Part shown: piece after piece, positions 15,302 through 23,166 of the stretch
Numbering within the stretch: position 1 is the first letter of the stretch
Layout of the letters: each line of letters opens with the position of its first letter
NCBI GenBank assembly: GCA_045807785.1
Contig: JBJMGS010000004.1
Location: forward strand, 1 to 31,797
Source: JAIVGV01 sp045807785
GTDB lineage: Bacteria > Acidobacteriota > Blastocatellia > Pyrinomonadales > Pyrinomonadaceae
DNA length: 31,797 bases
Direction: 5' to 3'
Notes under the pieces: model-generated
What the model saw: only the letters and a program-made list of their open reading frames with translations
Database searches by the model: none
What the model was told of the DNA's origin: nothing
Made by a program: the position numbers and the translations under genes

Positions 15302-16777
15302 ATGTCTCGCCGAGACTGCCGCGACCGCCGCCGCGTCGCCGTCCTGCTCCTGCTGAGCGCACTTCAGACGTTCTACCCGGTTCGCGCGACCGCGACGCAG
15401 CCGCGCGCCGCCGCGCGCACGCGGGCGAGCAACGGCGTGCGCGCCGTCGGTTGGGACGCCGTGCCCGCCATCCTCGCGCGGATCAAGCCGCCGCGCTTTC
15501 CCGCGCGCGACTTCAAGATCACGGACTACGGAGCGCTCTCAGGCGGGACGAGCGATAGCACCGAGGCGATCCGCAAAGCCATCGCCGCCTGTCACGCGGC
15601 GGGCGGCGGGCGCGTCGTCGTCCCTGCGGGCGTCTTCCTCACCGGCGCGATTCACCTCCAGAGCAACGTCAACCTCTACGTCTCGGAAGGCGCGACGCTC
15701 AAGTTCAGCACAGACCCGGCGAAGTATCTGCCCGTTGTTTACACGCGCTTCGAGGGGACGGAGTGCATGAACTACTCGCCGCTCATCTACGCCTTCGAGC
15801 AGGAGAACATCGCCGTCACCGGCACGGGCACGCTCGACGGCTCGGCGTCGGACGAGAACTGGTGGGCCTGGAACCGCAAGGGCGCGAACGGCGCGGACGC
15901 GCCCGCCCGTGCGAGCATCCGCCGCCTGATCGACTTCGGCGAGCGCGGCGTGCCCGTCAGCGAGCGCGTCTTCGGGCAAGGTCATTACCTCCGCCCGGTC
16001 TTCATCCAGCCTTACCGCAGCAAGAACGTCCTCATCGAAGGCGTCCACATCGTCAACTCGCCGATGTGGGAGATCAACCCGGTGCTCTCTGTTAACGTCA
16101 CCGTGCGCGGCGTCAAGATCAACAGCCACGGCCCCAACAACGACGGCTGCGACCCGGAATCCTCGCGCGACGTGCTCATCGAAGACTGCGTGTTCGACAC
16201 GGGCGACGACTGCATCGCCATCAAGTCTGGGCGCGACAACGACGGGCGGCGCGTCGGCGCGCCTGCGGAGAACATCATCATCCGCAACTGCACGATGAAG
16301 GACGGGCACGGCGGCGTCGTCATCGGTAGCGAAATTTCCGGCCACTGCCGTAACGTCTTCGTCGAGAACTGCCGCATGGACAGCCCGAACCTCGACCGCG
16401 CGCTGCGCTTCAAAAACAACGCGCGGCGCGGCGGCGTGGTCGAAAACGTCTTCATGCGCAACGTCGAGATCGGGCGCGTCGCGGAAGCCGTCCTGACCGT
16501 CGACTTTCTCTACGAGACGGGCGCAGCGGGGCCGTACAAGCCCGTCTTGCGCAACGTCGAGTTGAGTAACGTCCGCAGCACGTCGAGCCCGCGCGTGATG
16601 TGGGTCATGGCTTTCCCCGGCTCGGTCGTTGACGACGTGCGCTTCGTTGACTGCACCTTCCGCGGCGTCGAGACCGCCGAGGTGATGCAGAACGCGGGCT
16701 CGGTCACGTTCAGGAACGTCAACATCGAGCCCGCGAAGAAGACCAACAGCCGCAGCACGCGCACGAACTGGCCCTAG
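15302..16777 (+). CDS. Secreted polygalacturonase (glycoside hydrolase family 28)
   Basis: The product has 491 residues. The N-terminus is a signal peptide: basic RRDCRDRRR, then a VAVLLLLSAL core, with cleavage likely near residues 28-33. The rest is a right-handed beta helix of family GH28, which hydrolyses alpha-1,4-galacturonan in pectin. Family catalytic residues are present: Asp281 in NNDGCD, Asp302/Asp303 in TGDDC, His336 in DGHGG, and Arg369 and Lys371 in RFK. GAGGTG lies before the ATG at 15302, which excludes the longer open frame. The product probably acts in the periplasm or outside the cell, either on homogalacturonan or as an exo-enzyme; the subtype cannot be told. The pectin esterase gene follows after 27 bases, so they form one transcript. 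Confidence 0.93.
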   Translation: MSRRDCRDRRRVAVLLLLSALQTFYPVRATATQPRAAARTRASNGVRAVGWDAVPAILARIKPPRFPARDFKITDYGALSGGTSDSTEAIRKAIAACHAAGGGRVVVPAGVFLTGAIHLQSNVNLYVSEGATLKFSTDPAKYLPVVYTRFEGTECMNYSPLIYAFEQENIAVTGTGTLDGSASDENWWAWNRKGANGADAPARASIRRLIDFGERGVPVSERVFGQGHYLRPVFIQPYRSKNVLIEGVHIVNSPMWEINPVLSVNVTVRGVKINSHGPNNDGCDPESSRDVLIEDCVFDTGDDCIAIKSGRDNDGRRVGAPAENIIIRNCTMKDGHGGVVIGSEISGHCRNVFVENCRMDSPNLDRALRFKNNARRGGVVENVFMRNVEIGRVAEAVLTVDFLYETGAAGPYKPVLRNVELSNVRSTSSPRVMWVMAFPGSVVDDVRFVDCTFRGVETAEVMQNAGSVTFRNVNIEPAKKTNSRSTRTNWP

Positions 16778-16804
16778 AGGGCGAACGCTAGAGAGCAAAC
16801 GGAC

Positions 16805-17797
16805 GTGAGCAGCACGATCAGTTTACGCACGACGTTGAGCGGCGCGCTCGTCGCGCTCGCGTGTCTCGCCTTCGGCGCGGGGCACGCCTCCGCCGCGCAG
16901 ACGACGCTCACGGTCGCCGCCGACGGCACAGGTCAGTACAAGACCGTGCAGGAGGCGATCAACGCGGTGCCGCAGACGACCACCCGCGAGAACCCCGCCG
17001 TCATCCACATCAAGCCGGGAATTTACAAAGAGCTGATCTACGTGCAGCGCGAGAAGCACTTCGTCCGACTCGTCGGCGAGGACGCCGCGAAGACCGTGTT
17101 GACGTTTGATCTCAACGCCAACCTGACGGGCGCGAACGGCAAGCCCATCGGCACGTTCCGCACGCCCTCGACCTACATTGATGCCGATGACTTCACCGCC
17201 GAGAATCTCACGTTCGAGAACTCTGCCGGGGCGGTCGGGCAAGCCTTAGCCCTGCGCGTGGACGGCGACCGCGTCGTGTTTCGTCGCTGCCGCTTCCTCG
17301 GCTGGCAGGATACGATCCTGCTGAACCGCGGGCGGCAGTATTTCGAGGACTGCTACATCGCCGGGCACGTCGATTTCATCTTCGGCGGCGCGACCGCGTT
17401 CTTCGAGCGCTGCCACATCCACTGTCTGAGAGACGGCTACGTCACCGCCGCCTCGACGCCTGAGCGAGAGCCGTTCGGCTTCGTCTTCTCACACTGTCGC
17501 ATCACCGGCGAGTCGCCCGCGGTTAAAACTTATCTGGGGCGGCCCTGGCGGCCATACGCGAGCGTCGTCTATCTGGACACGGAGATGAGTGACGTGGTGC
17601 GCGCGGCGGGCTGGCACAACTGGGATCAGCCGGCGCGCGAAAAAACGGCGCGCTACGCCGAATACCACAGCACTGGCGCGGGCGGGAACCCGCAGGGGCG
17701 CGTGGCGTGGGCGCGGCAGTTGACGCGGGCCGAGGCGAAAGGGATCACGGTCGCGAAGGTGCTCGGCGGCGCGGACGGCTGGAACCCGAAGCGTTGA
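16805..17797 (+). CDS. Secreted pectin methylesterase (carbohydrate esterase family 8)
   Basis: The product is 330 residues from a GTG start. A signal peptide (hydrophobic LSGALVALACLAFGAG core, GHASA-AQT cleavage near residue 30) precedes a CE8 beta helix. Visible motifs are GQYKTVQEAINA, GQALAL, the general acid/base Asp in GWQDT, the nucleophile Asp in HVDFIFGG, and LGRPWRPYA with the substrate-binding Arg and Trp. The enzyme removes methyl groups from esterified pectin, making it accessible to the polygalacturonase encoded directly upstream. A GAG-rich stretch before the GTG is a poor ribosome site, so translational coupling is possible. The gene is convergent with the EamA transporter gene. 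Confidence 0.93.
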   Translation: MSSTISLRTTLSGALVALACLAFGAGHASAAQTTLTVAADGTGQYKTVQEAINAVPQTTTRENPAVIHIKPGIYKELIYVQREKHFVRLVGEDAAKTVLTFDLNANLTGANGKPIGTFRTPSTYIDADDFTAENLTFENSAGAVGQALALRVDGDRVVFRRCRFLGWQDTILLNRGRQYFEDCYIAGHVDFIFGGATAFFERCHIHCLRDGYVTAASTPEREPFGFVFSHCRITGESPAVKTYLGRPWRPYASVVYLDTEMSDVVRAAGWHNWDQPAREKTARYAEYHSTGAGGNPQGRVAWARQLTRAEAKGITVAKVLGGADGWNPKR

Positions 17798-17894
17798 CGG
17801 CGCGGCGCGACCAAGTAGGTTAGCGGGTAGAGTCGGCGTGTAGAGTTAGATAAAAAGATTCACCGCAGAGCGCGCTCTCACCCTCACTCAAAGA

Positions 17895-18839
17895 TCAATC
17901 TGTGCCACTCGTCGTCGCGCCGCGGCGGAGCGGGCTGTGCGCCAGCAGCCAGGCGGTCGGCGCGACGACGAGCGCGATGCCGCAGATCGTCAGGGCGTCG
18001 AAGTGGCGCCGCCAGATGATCAGGTCGAAGAGGCAGGCGAAAACGATCTGCACGAGCCCGATGATCGCGACCTTCGACGGGTGGCCGAGCGCGAAGGCGC
18101 GCGTCATTCCTAACTGCCCGACCGTCCCACTGATGCCGACGCCCACGAGCAACGCGACGAGCGACTTGTCGCCGGGTTGGGCGTAACCCACCTCCGCCCC
18201 GGAGAGCAGAAAGAAGGCGAGGCAGACGACGGTCGAGACGCACGCGAAGTGCGCGACGACGGCGCGCGGATCGACGCCGCCCAGACGGTTCAAGCCGAGC
18301 ATCCCGATGGCGAGGCAGAAGGCGTGCGCCAGCGCCGCAAGCCCCGCCAGATTACCGCCAGCCAGGTAAGGGCGTTGAATGAGGATGACCCCGACGACCG
18401 CCGTCGAGATCGCGATCCAGATTTGCCACGTCGGGCGGTAGCCCAGGAGAAGCCACGCCAGCAGCGCCACCCAGATCGGCACCGTGTTCGAGAGCGTGAG
18501 CGAGGTGGAGATGGGCAGGTGCGTCAGCGAGTAGAAGGAGCACAGGATGCCGACGCTGCCCGCGAGGCTCCGCAGCCAGAGTGTGGCGGGGCGCAGGAAG
18601 GCGAGGCGCACGCCCGTCGCGACGGCGAACAGGATCGAGAAGACCATCGCCAGCGACGTGCGCGCGACGGCGACCATCTGCCAGCTACAGCGCTCGCCCG
18701 CCAGATGCCCCAGCGCGCCCATGCAGGCGAAGGCGAACGCGCCCCACAGCATCGCCACGTAAGCCTCAGCCGTGTGCGTCTCCGCCGCGCCAACTCCGGC
18801 GCGAACGTCCGTCTCCCTTAACTCCATTTCCGTCGCCAT
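17895..18839 (-). CDS. EamA/DMT-family membrane transporter
   Basis: The product has 314 residues with about ten hydrophobic helices arranged as two EamA repeats (about 25-160 and 170-305). Examples are the segments AYVAMLWGAFAFACMG, LTLSNTVPIWVALLAW and ALTICGIALVV. Family members export amino acids, nucleosides or other small metabolites, and some import. The substrate cannot be read from sequence. It is the last gene of the minus-strand pectin run, 41 bases after the tartrate-dehydratase-like gene, so it may move an acid sugar or dicarboxylate handled by that enzyme. A hydrophilic N-terminal tail of about 24 residues precedes the first helix. Confidence 0.85.
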   Translation of the reverse strand: MATEMELRETDVRAGVGAAETHTAEAYVAMLWGAFAFACMGALGHLAGERCSWQMVAVARTSLAMVFSILFAVATGVRLAFLRPATLWLRSLAGSVGILCSFYSLTHLPISTSLTLSNTVPIWVALLAWLLLGYRPTWQIWIAISTAVVGVILIQRPYLAGGNLAGLAALAHAFCLAIGMLGLNRLGGVDPRAVVAHFACVSTVVCLAFFLLSGAEVGYAQPGDKSLVALLVGVGISGTVGQLGMTRAFALGHPSKVAIIGLVQIVFACLFDLIIWRRHFDALTICGIALVVAPTAWLLAHSPLRRGATTSGTD

Positions 18840-18880
18840 GTGGAACTCTCTAGATGCCCACGCAGGTCAGCGGCGACGGC

Positions 18881-20047
18881 TCAGTCGCCGATTGAGCGAA
18901 ACATTCTCCAGAGATCGGCTTTCAACTCGATGCCGATGCCCGGCGCGTCGGGCAGTCGCACGCGACCCTGCTCGACCACACAGTCGTCGGCGAATCCGCC
19001 GAACGGCGCGAACTCGCGTGGGTACGATTCGTTGCCGCCTAAGCCCAACCCCGCGGCGACGTGCAGCGTCAACTGGTGCCCGCCGTGCGGGATGCAGCGC
19101 CGCCAGGACCAGCCGTGCTCTGTCAGCATCTCAAGTATCCTGACGTACTCGACCAGCCCGTAGCTGAGCGCCGGATCGATCTGGAGGTAATCTCGTTCGG
19201 GCCGGAGACCGCCGTAGCGGATCAGGTTGCGCGCGTCGGGCAGCGAGAACAAATTCTCGCCCGTCGCGAGCGGCACCACCGATGCCTGCGCCACCTCTGC
19301 GTTGAGCGCGAAGTCGAGCGGGTCGCCCGGCTCCTCGTACCACTTCAAAGGATAAGCGGCGAGCGCGCGCGCATACTCCAGCGCGGTCGCCAGATCGAAG
19401 CGCCCGTTGGCGTCCACCGCCAGCTCGTCGGCTTTGCCTAAGACCTGCATCACGGCGTCGATGCGCCGGAGGTCTTCCGCGAGCGGCGCGCCGCCGATCT
19501 TGATCTTGACGGTGTCGTAGCCGAGATCGAGGTAGCCGCGAATCTCGTCCTGGAGCGCCGTCAGCGACTTGCCGGGATAGTAGTAGCCGCCCGCCGCATA
19601 GACGTAAACGCTCTCCTGCGTCGAGCCCGTGCCGAAGCGATCCGCGAGCAGGCGGTAGAGAGGCACGTCGGCAACCTTCGCCGCCAAGTCCCACAGCGCC
19701 ATGTCGATCGTGCCGACGGCGACAGACCTCTCGCCATGCCCGCCCGGCTTCTCGTTCGTCATCATCACCTGCCACGCGCGGGCGGGGTCGAAATTCCCGC
19801 CGTCGTCGGAGAGCAGGGAAGCGTGCGGCGCGTTCAGCAGTCGCGGGATTAGACGCTCTTTGAGGATGCCGCTTTGAGCGTAGCGACCGTTGGAGTGGAA
19901 GCCGTAGCCGACGAGGCGCTTGCCCGCGCGCACCACGTCCGAGACGACGGCGACGGCGGAGACCGTCATCTCGGAAAAAGAGATGACGGCGTTGCGGTTG
20001 GCGGAGCGGATCGGGATCGTGCGCTCGCGGATGTCCGTTATTCTCAT
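18881..20047 (-). CDS. tarD: Enolase-superfamily acid-sugar dehydratase, very like D(-)-tartrate dehydratase
   Basis: The product has 388 residues and belongs to the mandelate-racemase subgroup of the enolase superfamily. The sequence strongly resembles my memory of the Bradyrhizobium D-tartrate dehydratase (TarD): shared stretches include NEKPGGHGERSVAVGTIDMA, AAGGYYYPGK and CIPHGGHQ. Catalytic and metal residues are present at nearly the same positions: Lys181/Lys183 in KIKIGG, metal ligands Asp212 (VDANGRF), Glu238 (WYEE) and Glu264 (ATGEN), and His321. TarD dehydrates D-tartrate to oxaloacetate. Here it lies among galacturonate genes, so the physiological substrate might be tartrate from plant material or a different acid sugar. 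A palindromic repeat separates it from kduD. Confidence 0.85.
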   Translation of the reverse strand: MRITDIRERTIPIRSANRNAVISFSEMTVSAVAVVSDVVRAGKRLVGYGFHSNGRYAQSGILKERLIPRLLNAPHASLLSDDGGNFDPARAWQVMMTNEKPGGHGERSVAVGTIDMALWDLAAKVADVPLYRLLADRFGTGSTQESVYVYAAGGYYYPGKSLTALQDEIRGYLDLGYDTVKIKIGGAPLAEDLRRIDAVMQVLGKADELAVDANGRFDLATALEYARALAAYPLKWYEEPGDPLDFALNAEVAQASVVPLATGENLFSLPDARNLIRYGGLRPERDYLQIDPALSYGLVEYVRILEMLTEHGWSWRRCIPHGGHQLTLHVAAGLGLGGNESYPREFAPFGGFADDCVVEQGRVRLPDAPGIGIELKADLWRMFRSIGD

Positions 20048-20055
20048 TAAAGTAG

Positions 20056-20128
20056 GTCAGAACCGCCTACGGTAGCGGGTGGGTGGCGACGTGGCCGATA
20101 CCCACCCGCTACCGCGGGAGGTTCTGAC
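20056..20128. repeat. Palindromic intergenic repeat (REP-like) between tarD and kduD
   Basis: GTCAGAACC (20056-20064) pairs with GGTTCTGAC (20120-20128), and GGTAGCGGGTGGGT (20071-20084) pairs with 20100-20113. The result is a long hairpin with one mismatched internal segment and a 15-base loop. Such elements are often present in many copies. It may attenuate transcription from kduD into tarD. Confidence 0.7.
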
Positions 20129-20180
20129 AAGTCGCTAAAAAGGATGGCGCGCGTGAGAGCGTCGTGCTGCGTCCGACGCG

Positions 20181-20942
20181 TCACCTGCCCAGCCAGCCGC
20201 CGTCAACGACGAGGACGTGCCCGTGCAGGTAGTCGCTGGCAGAAGAGGCGAGGAAGACCGCCGCGCCCGTCAGGTCTTCCGGCTCGCCCCAGCGCCCGGC
20301 GGGGATGCGTTCGAGTATCTGCCGGTTGCGCGTCTCGTCCTGTTGCAAAGCCTGCGTGTTGTCGGTGCGCATGTAGCCGGGCGCGATGGCGTTGACGTTG
20401 ACGCCGCGCGCCGCCCACTCATTAGCCAGTGCCTTCGTCAGTTGCGCGACGCCGCCTTTGGACGCGGCGTAAGCCGGGACGGTGACGCCGCCCTGAAACG
20501 AGAGCAGGCTGGCGATGTTGACGATCTTGCCGCCGCCCTGCGCCAGCATCTGCCGCCCGGCGAGCTGCGACAGGCGAAAGACGCTCGACAAATTGACCTC
20601 GATGACGTGCGCCCAGTCTCCTTCCGAGTAGTCGGCGGCGGGCGCGCGGCGGATCGTGCCGGCGTTGTTGATGAGGATGTCGAGGCGACCGAATTCGTCG
20701 AGCGTGCGCGCGACGAGTTGTTGCGGGGTGGCCTTGTCCGCCAGATCGCCGCGCAGGGCGAGGCTGCGCCGCCCTGTGCGCGCGATGAATTCGCACGTCG
20801 CGTCGGGTGTGCGCGAGTTGCCGTGCGCGGCGACGTGCGCGCCCGCTTCGGCGAGTGCGACAGCTATGCCAGCGCCGAGTCCGGCGGACGCGCCCGTGAC
20901 GAGCGCGACACGGTCGTCGAGTCTGAACTTGTCGAGAATCAC
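20181..20942 (-). CDS. kduD: 2-dehydro-3-deoxy-D-gluconate 5-dehydrogenase (KduD)
   Basis: The product is a short-chain dehydrogenase of 253 residues, the same length as E. coli KduD. It reduces 3-deoxy-D-glycero-2,5-hexodiulosonate to 2-keto-3-deoxygluconate with NAD(P)H. Motifs: nucleotide-binding TGASAGLGAG, NNAG, catalytic Ser in NIASLLSFQGG, YAASK, and the family-typical NVNAIAPGYMRTDNTQAL, RIPAGRWG and ASDYLHG. I place the start at a GTG at 20942 because the family begins with a V/MILDKFRL-like segment; the longer open frame runs into kduI. The Shine-Dalgarno is weak, so coupling to kduI, which ends 40 bases upstream, is likely. Confidence 0.93.
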   Translation of the reverse strand: MILDKFRLDDRVALVTGASAGLGAGIAVALAEAGAHVAAHGNSRTPDATCEFIARTGRRSLALRGDLADKATPQQLVARTLDEFGRLDILINNAGTIRRAPAADYSEGDWAHVIEVNLSSVFRLSQLAGRQMLAQGGGKIVNIASLLSFQGGVTVPAYAASKGGVAQLTKALANEWAARGVNVNAIAPGYMRTDNTQALQQDETRNRQILERIPAGRWGEPEDLTGAAVFLASSASDYLHGHVLVVDGGWLGR

Positions 20943-20982
20943 TGTGGCATTGTTGTGTGCCGGAGCGTCGTCGCGTGCGGCG

Positions 20983-21834
20983 TCAGCGTTTCTCGCCGTC
21001 GCTCGCCGCTTCGAGCCCGGAGCCGCCAGCGGCGTATTCCGGCTGCACGTTGACGACGCCGAACTGCCGGTCAACGCCTTCACGATGCGCCGCCATCATC
21101 CAGAGGAAGTTGATCTGCGAGCCGGGCGCGGCGACGTTCGGGTGGAAGCCCTTCGGCATCAGCACCACGTCGCCCTCGCGCACGACCTGCATCAGCTCCG
21201 GCTCCGCCGGGTTCGTGTAAACGAACTGGACGCCCCACGCGGGCGCGGGCATGTCGATGTAGAGGTACGCCTCTTCGAGCATCCGCGAGTGCTCGTGCGG
21301 GGGCCACGAAGTCCAGTTGCCGGGCTTCGAGAAGGTGACGCCCGCCATGATGCGCCCGGCCTCGACGTTGCTGCCGATGAGCACGTTCAGATCGCGCTCG
21401 GCTGAAGTCGAGCCGGCCAGAACGTGCAGCTTCGGGTTCTCTCGCACGTCGGCGAAACGGACGAGCTGCAAGGGGTAACGCCCCTCGACTGGCGCGGAGA
21501 CTTCGGCAAAGTCGCAGCCCGCGTCGCCCGCGGCGCGCACCTCGATCCGCGAGTCGCGCGGGACGTAGAGCGCGTCGTAGCGCGTGAGATCGAAAGTCTC
21601 GCCCGCGACTAAGATTTGCGCCGCGCCGTTCAGGCAGATGAGCCCCGTCTCGTGATCTCGGTTGTCGAAGGTGAGCGGCGCGTCGCCCGCGGCGAGCGTG
21701 ATGCGCCCGTAGTGCAGGTAGCGCGCGGCGGTCTTGCCGGGCGTGACGGCGTTGCGCCGCCCCGTGCCCTTGTGCGTGGCGGGCACGAAACAGGTCTCGG
21801 CGTTAATGCTCTGTGATGTAACTTCCGCGCTCAT
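20983..21834 (-). CDS. kduI: KduI/IolB-family cupin isomerase, probable 5-keto-4-deoxyuronate isomerase
   Basis: The product has 283 residues and a bicupin fold of family PF04962. The second cupin carries the metal site: His180 and His182 in PPHEH, Glu187 or Glu188, and His231 in GFHP. KduI converts 5-keto-4-deoxyuronate from unsaturated galacturonate into the KduD substrate, while IolB works in inositol breakdown. The WPPHEH and KGFHPNVAAPG forms look closer to IolB. Yet the gene sits directly before kduD and no inositol gene is nearby, so a KduI role is much more likely. A strong GGGAGGA site precedes the ATG. It is the second gene of the minus-strand run. Confidence 0.82.
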   Translation of the reverse strand: MSAEVTSQSINAETCFVPATHKGTGRRNAVTPGKTAARYLHYGRITLAAGDAPLTFDNRDHETGLICLNGAAQILVAGETFDLTRYDALYVPRDSRIEVRAAGDAGCDFAEVSAPVEGRYPLQLVRFADVRENPKLHVLAGSTSAERDLNVLIGSNVEAGRIMAGVTFSKPGNWTSWPPHEHSRMLEEAYLYIDMPAPAWGVQFVYTNPAEPELMQVVREGDVVLMPKGFHPNVAAPGSQINFLWMMAAHREGVDRQFGVVNVQPEYAAGGSGLEAASDGEKR

Positions 21835-21885
21835 CGTAAACGTCCTCCCTCGGGTGTGATCTGACAGGTCAAAGTTTACCGCCGC

Positions 21886-22824
21886 CTAAGCTTCCAGCAC
21901 GTCAGGCAGCACGAGCGATCTTAAGTTAGGGTGCAGCCGCGCCCAGAGTCCGGGGTTCTCGTCGAGCTGCGCGGCGCGCTCCCGCGTATCAGTCGCGATC
22001 TCGGTTTCCAGGACGCGCCGGTAGCTCGCGCGCTTGGCGGGCGCGGTGCTCGCGTCAACGATTGACTGGACGGCGCGGCGCGCGCGCAGGATGCAGGCGG
22101 GGCCGAGCGTCAGGATGTGCGTCGCCGCGCGACACTCCGCTTCGTCCGCTGCGGTCGCGGCGCTGCCGCCGGCTTTGAACTTGGTGATGTGGTGCTCAAG
22201 GATGCTCGCGGAGATCGGGATGAGCCCTGCCACGTCGGAGGCTGTCGCGCCCGAGCCGGGCTTGATGTAGGCGAGGTGTGAAGCCGCGTCCGCCTCGGGG
22301 CCGTGCCCCAGAAAGAAGATGTCTATGCCGCCGAGTGCTTCGAGTTGTTCGACGTAGCGCGCCAGCTCGCTTTCGAGATCGCCCGTGTCCGTGCGCATCG
22401 AAGTGAAGCTCTTGATCTTTTTGAAGAAGGCTTCGCCGAGCAGGCGCTCGAAGTCGCGCACGAAACTGAACCCGCTCTCCATGCGCATGGGCGCGAGCGC
22501 GTCCTGCGTGAAGACGTGCAGGCGACCGAGCAGCGGATCGATATCGTCACCCTTCGCCAACTCGCCCAAACGCCGGTGCATGGCTTGCGCGCCGCGTCCG
22601 CCGAGCAGGATGATAACGAGGTCGCCCTCTCTGCCGCGCGCCGCGTCTTCCAACTCCTCGAACATGGCGCGCCCGACCGCTTCTTCCGTCGGCAGCACTT
22701 CGGGCGTGATCGTTCGGGCGGAGAGTTGGGCGAGCGCGACTGATGCGTCGTCGCCCGTGCGGCTCAACCAGACGTTACTGCCGATGACGCGCCTCTGTGT
22801 GCTATGCAGACCGGGAGCGGACAT
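21886..22824 (-). CDS. NagB/6-phosphogluconolactonase-like protein with altered active site
   Basis: The product has 312 residues. The middle part follows the glucosamine-6-phosphate deaminase/6-phosphogluconolactonase fold: a VIILLGGRGAQAMHRRL phosphate-loop-like segment, RLHVFTQDAL with Asp108 at the usual DE position, and GHGPEADAASHL where the family normally has GxGxDGHxAS. The catalytic Asp is replaced by Glu176 and the catalytic His by Asp178. Classical deaminase or lactonase chemistry is therefore doubtful. AAGGAAG lies before the ATG at 22824. It is the first gene of the minus-strand pectin run, facing a regulated divergent promoter, so it probably acts on a sugar-acid intermediate. 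I do not recognise a named function. Confidence 0.7.
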   Translation of the reverse strand: MSAPGLHSTQRRVIGSNVWLSRTGDDASVALAQLSARTITPEVLPTEEAVGRAMFEELEDAARGREGDLVIILLGGRGAQAMHRRLGELAKGDDIDPLLGRLHVFTQDALAPMRMESGFSFVRDFERLLGEAFFKKIKSFTSMRTDTGDLESELARYVEQLEALGGIDIFFLGHGPEADAASHLAYIKPGSGATASDVAGLIPISASILEHHITKFKAGGSAATAADEAECRAATHILTLGPACILRARRAVQSIVDASTAPAKRASYRRVLETEIATDTRERAAQLDENPGLWARLHPNLRSLVLPDVLEA

Positions 22825-22905
22825 GTTTTACTTCCTTACTTATTCAAGCTCAGCGAGACCTCGACGCCCTAAAGGCATGGCGACGTTCATCGCTAGATCG
22901 AAAAA

Positions 22906-22916
22906 TGGTCTAACCA
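22906..22916. promoter_or_regulatory. Candidate FadR/GntR operator 1
   Basis: TGGTCTAACCA fits TNGTNNNACNA, the consensus of FadR-subfamily regulators, and the GGTnnnACC core of PdhR-type sites. It is 82 bases upstream of the NagB-like ATG, where it could control the minus-strand promoter. The following AAT is shared with operator 4. Confidence 0.65.
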
Positions 22917-23021
22917 ATTACGGGGACCATTTTTATCATAGGTGTAAACGTCAGGCAAGCGATCCGCGCCGCCGCAAGTGGGAAATCGATGAAAGCATTT
23001 TTAATAATCACACAAACGGGC

Positions 23022-23051
23022 TTGACAGAGAATCGGGCGCGATGTTACACA
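23022..23051 (+). promoter_or_regulatory. Candidate sigma-70 promoter for the M24/exuT/kdgK/eda run
   Basis: A perfect TTGACA (23022-23027) is followed after 18 bases by TACACA (23046-23051), or after 17 bases by TTACAC. Transcription would start near 23058, just before operator 2. Confidence 0.55.
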
Positions 23052-23069
23052 GCTACGTCGTCGGCAAAT

Positions 23070-23080
23070 TGGTCATACCT
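23070..23080. promoter_or_regulatory. Candidate FadR/GntR operator 2
   Basis: TGGTCATACCT contains the same GGTCATACC core as operator 3. It lies about 12 bases downstream of the predicted transcription start, a classic position for repression. Confidence 0.6.
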
Positions 23081-23166
23081 CTACCGGCGTCACCCCCAGA
23101 TTAGTCAGTAATTATTTCAAACGTCATCAACCCGGTTCGAAGTCGGTTCGTCGTCCTTCAGAGATC

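Larger units (their letters stand above)
22825..23166. promoter_or_regulatory. Divergent control region of the two pectin-catabolism runs
   Basis: These 342 bases separate the minus-strand NagB-like/kduI/kduD run from the plus-strand M24-like/exuT/kdgK/eda run. No gene is supported. The region is much more A/T-rich than its surroundings and carries two GGTCNNACC operators and a TTGACA promoter (separate entries). Confidence 0.7.

Noticed and set aside
17867..17878. AGAGCGCGCTCT palindrome between the pectinesterase and EamA genes as a terminator
   Set aside because: As a hairpin it allows only a 4-base stem with a 4-base loop. The T-rich stretch on the minus strand is suggestive but too weak to call.
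20055..20064. GGTCAGAACC as a further GntR operator before tarD
   Set aside because: The spacer is four bases instead of three, and the sequence is one arm of the long palindromic repeat.
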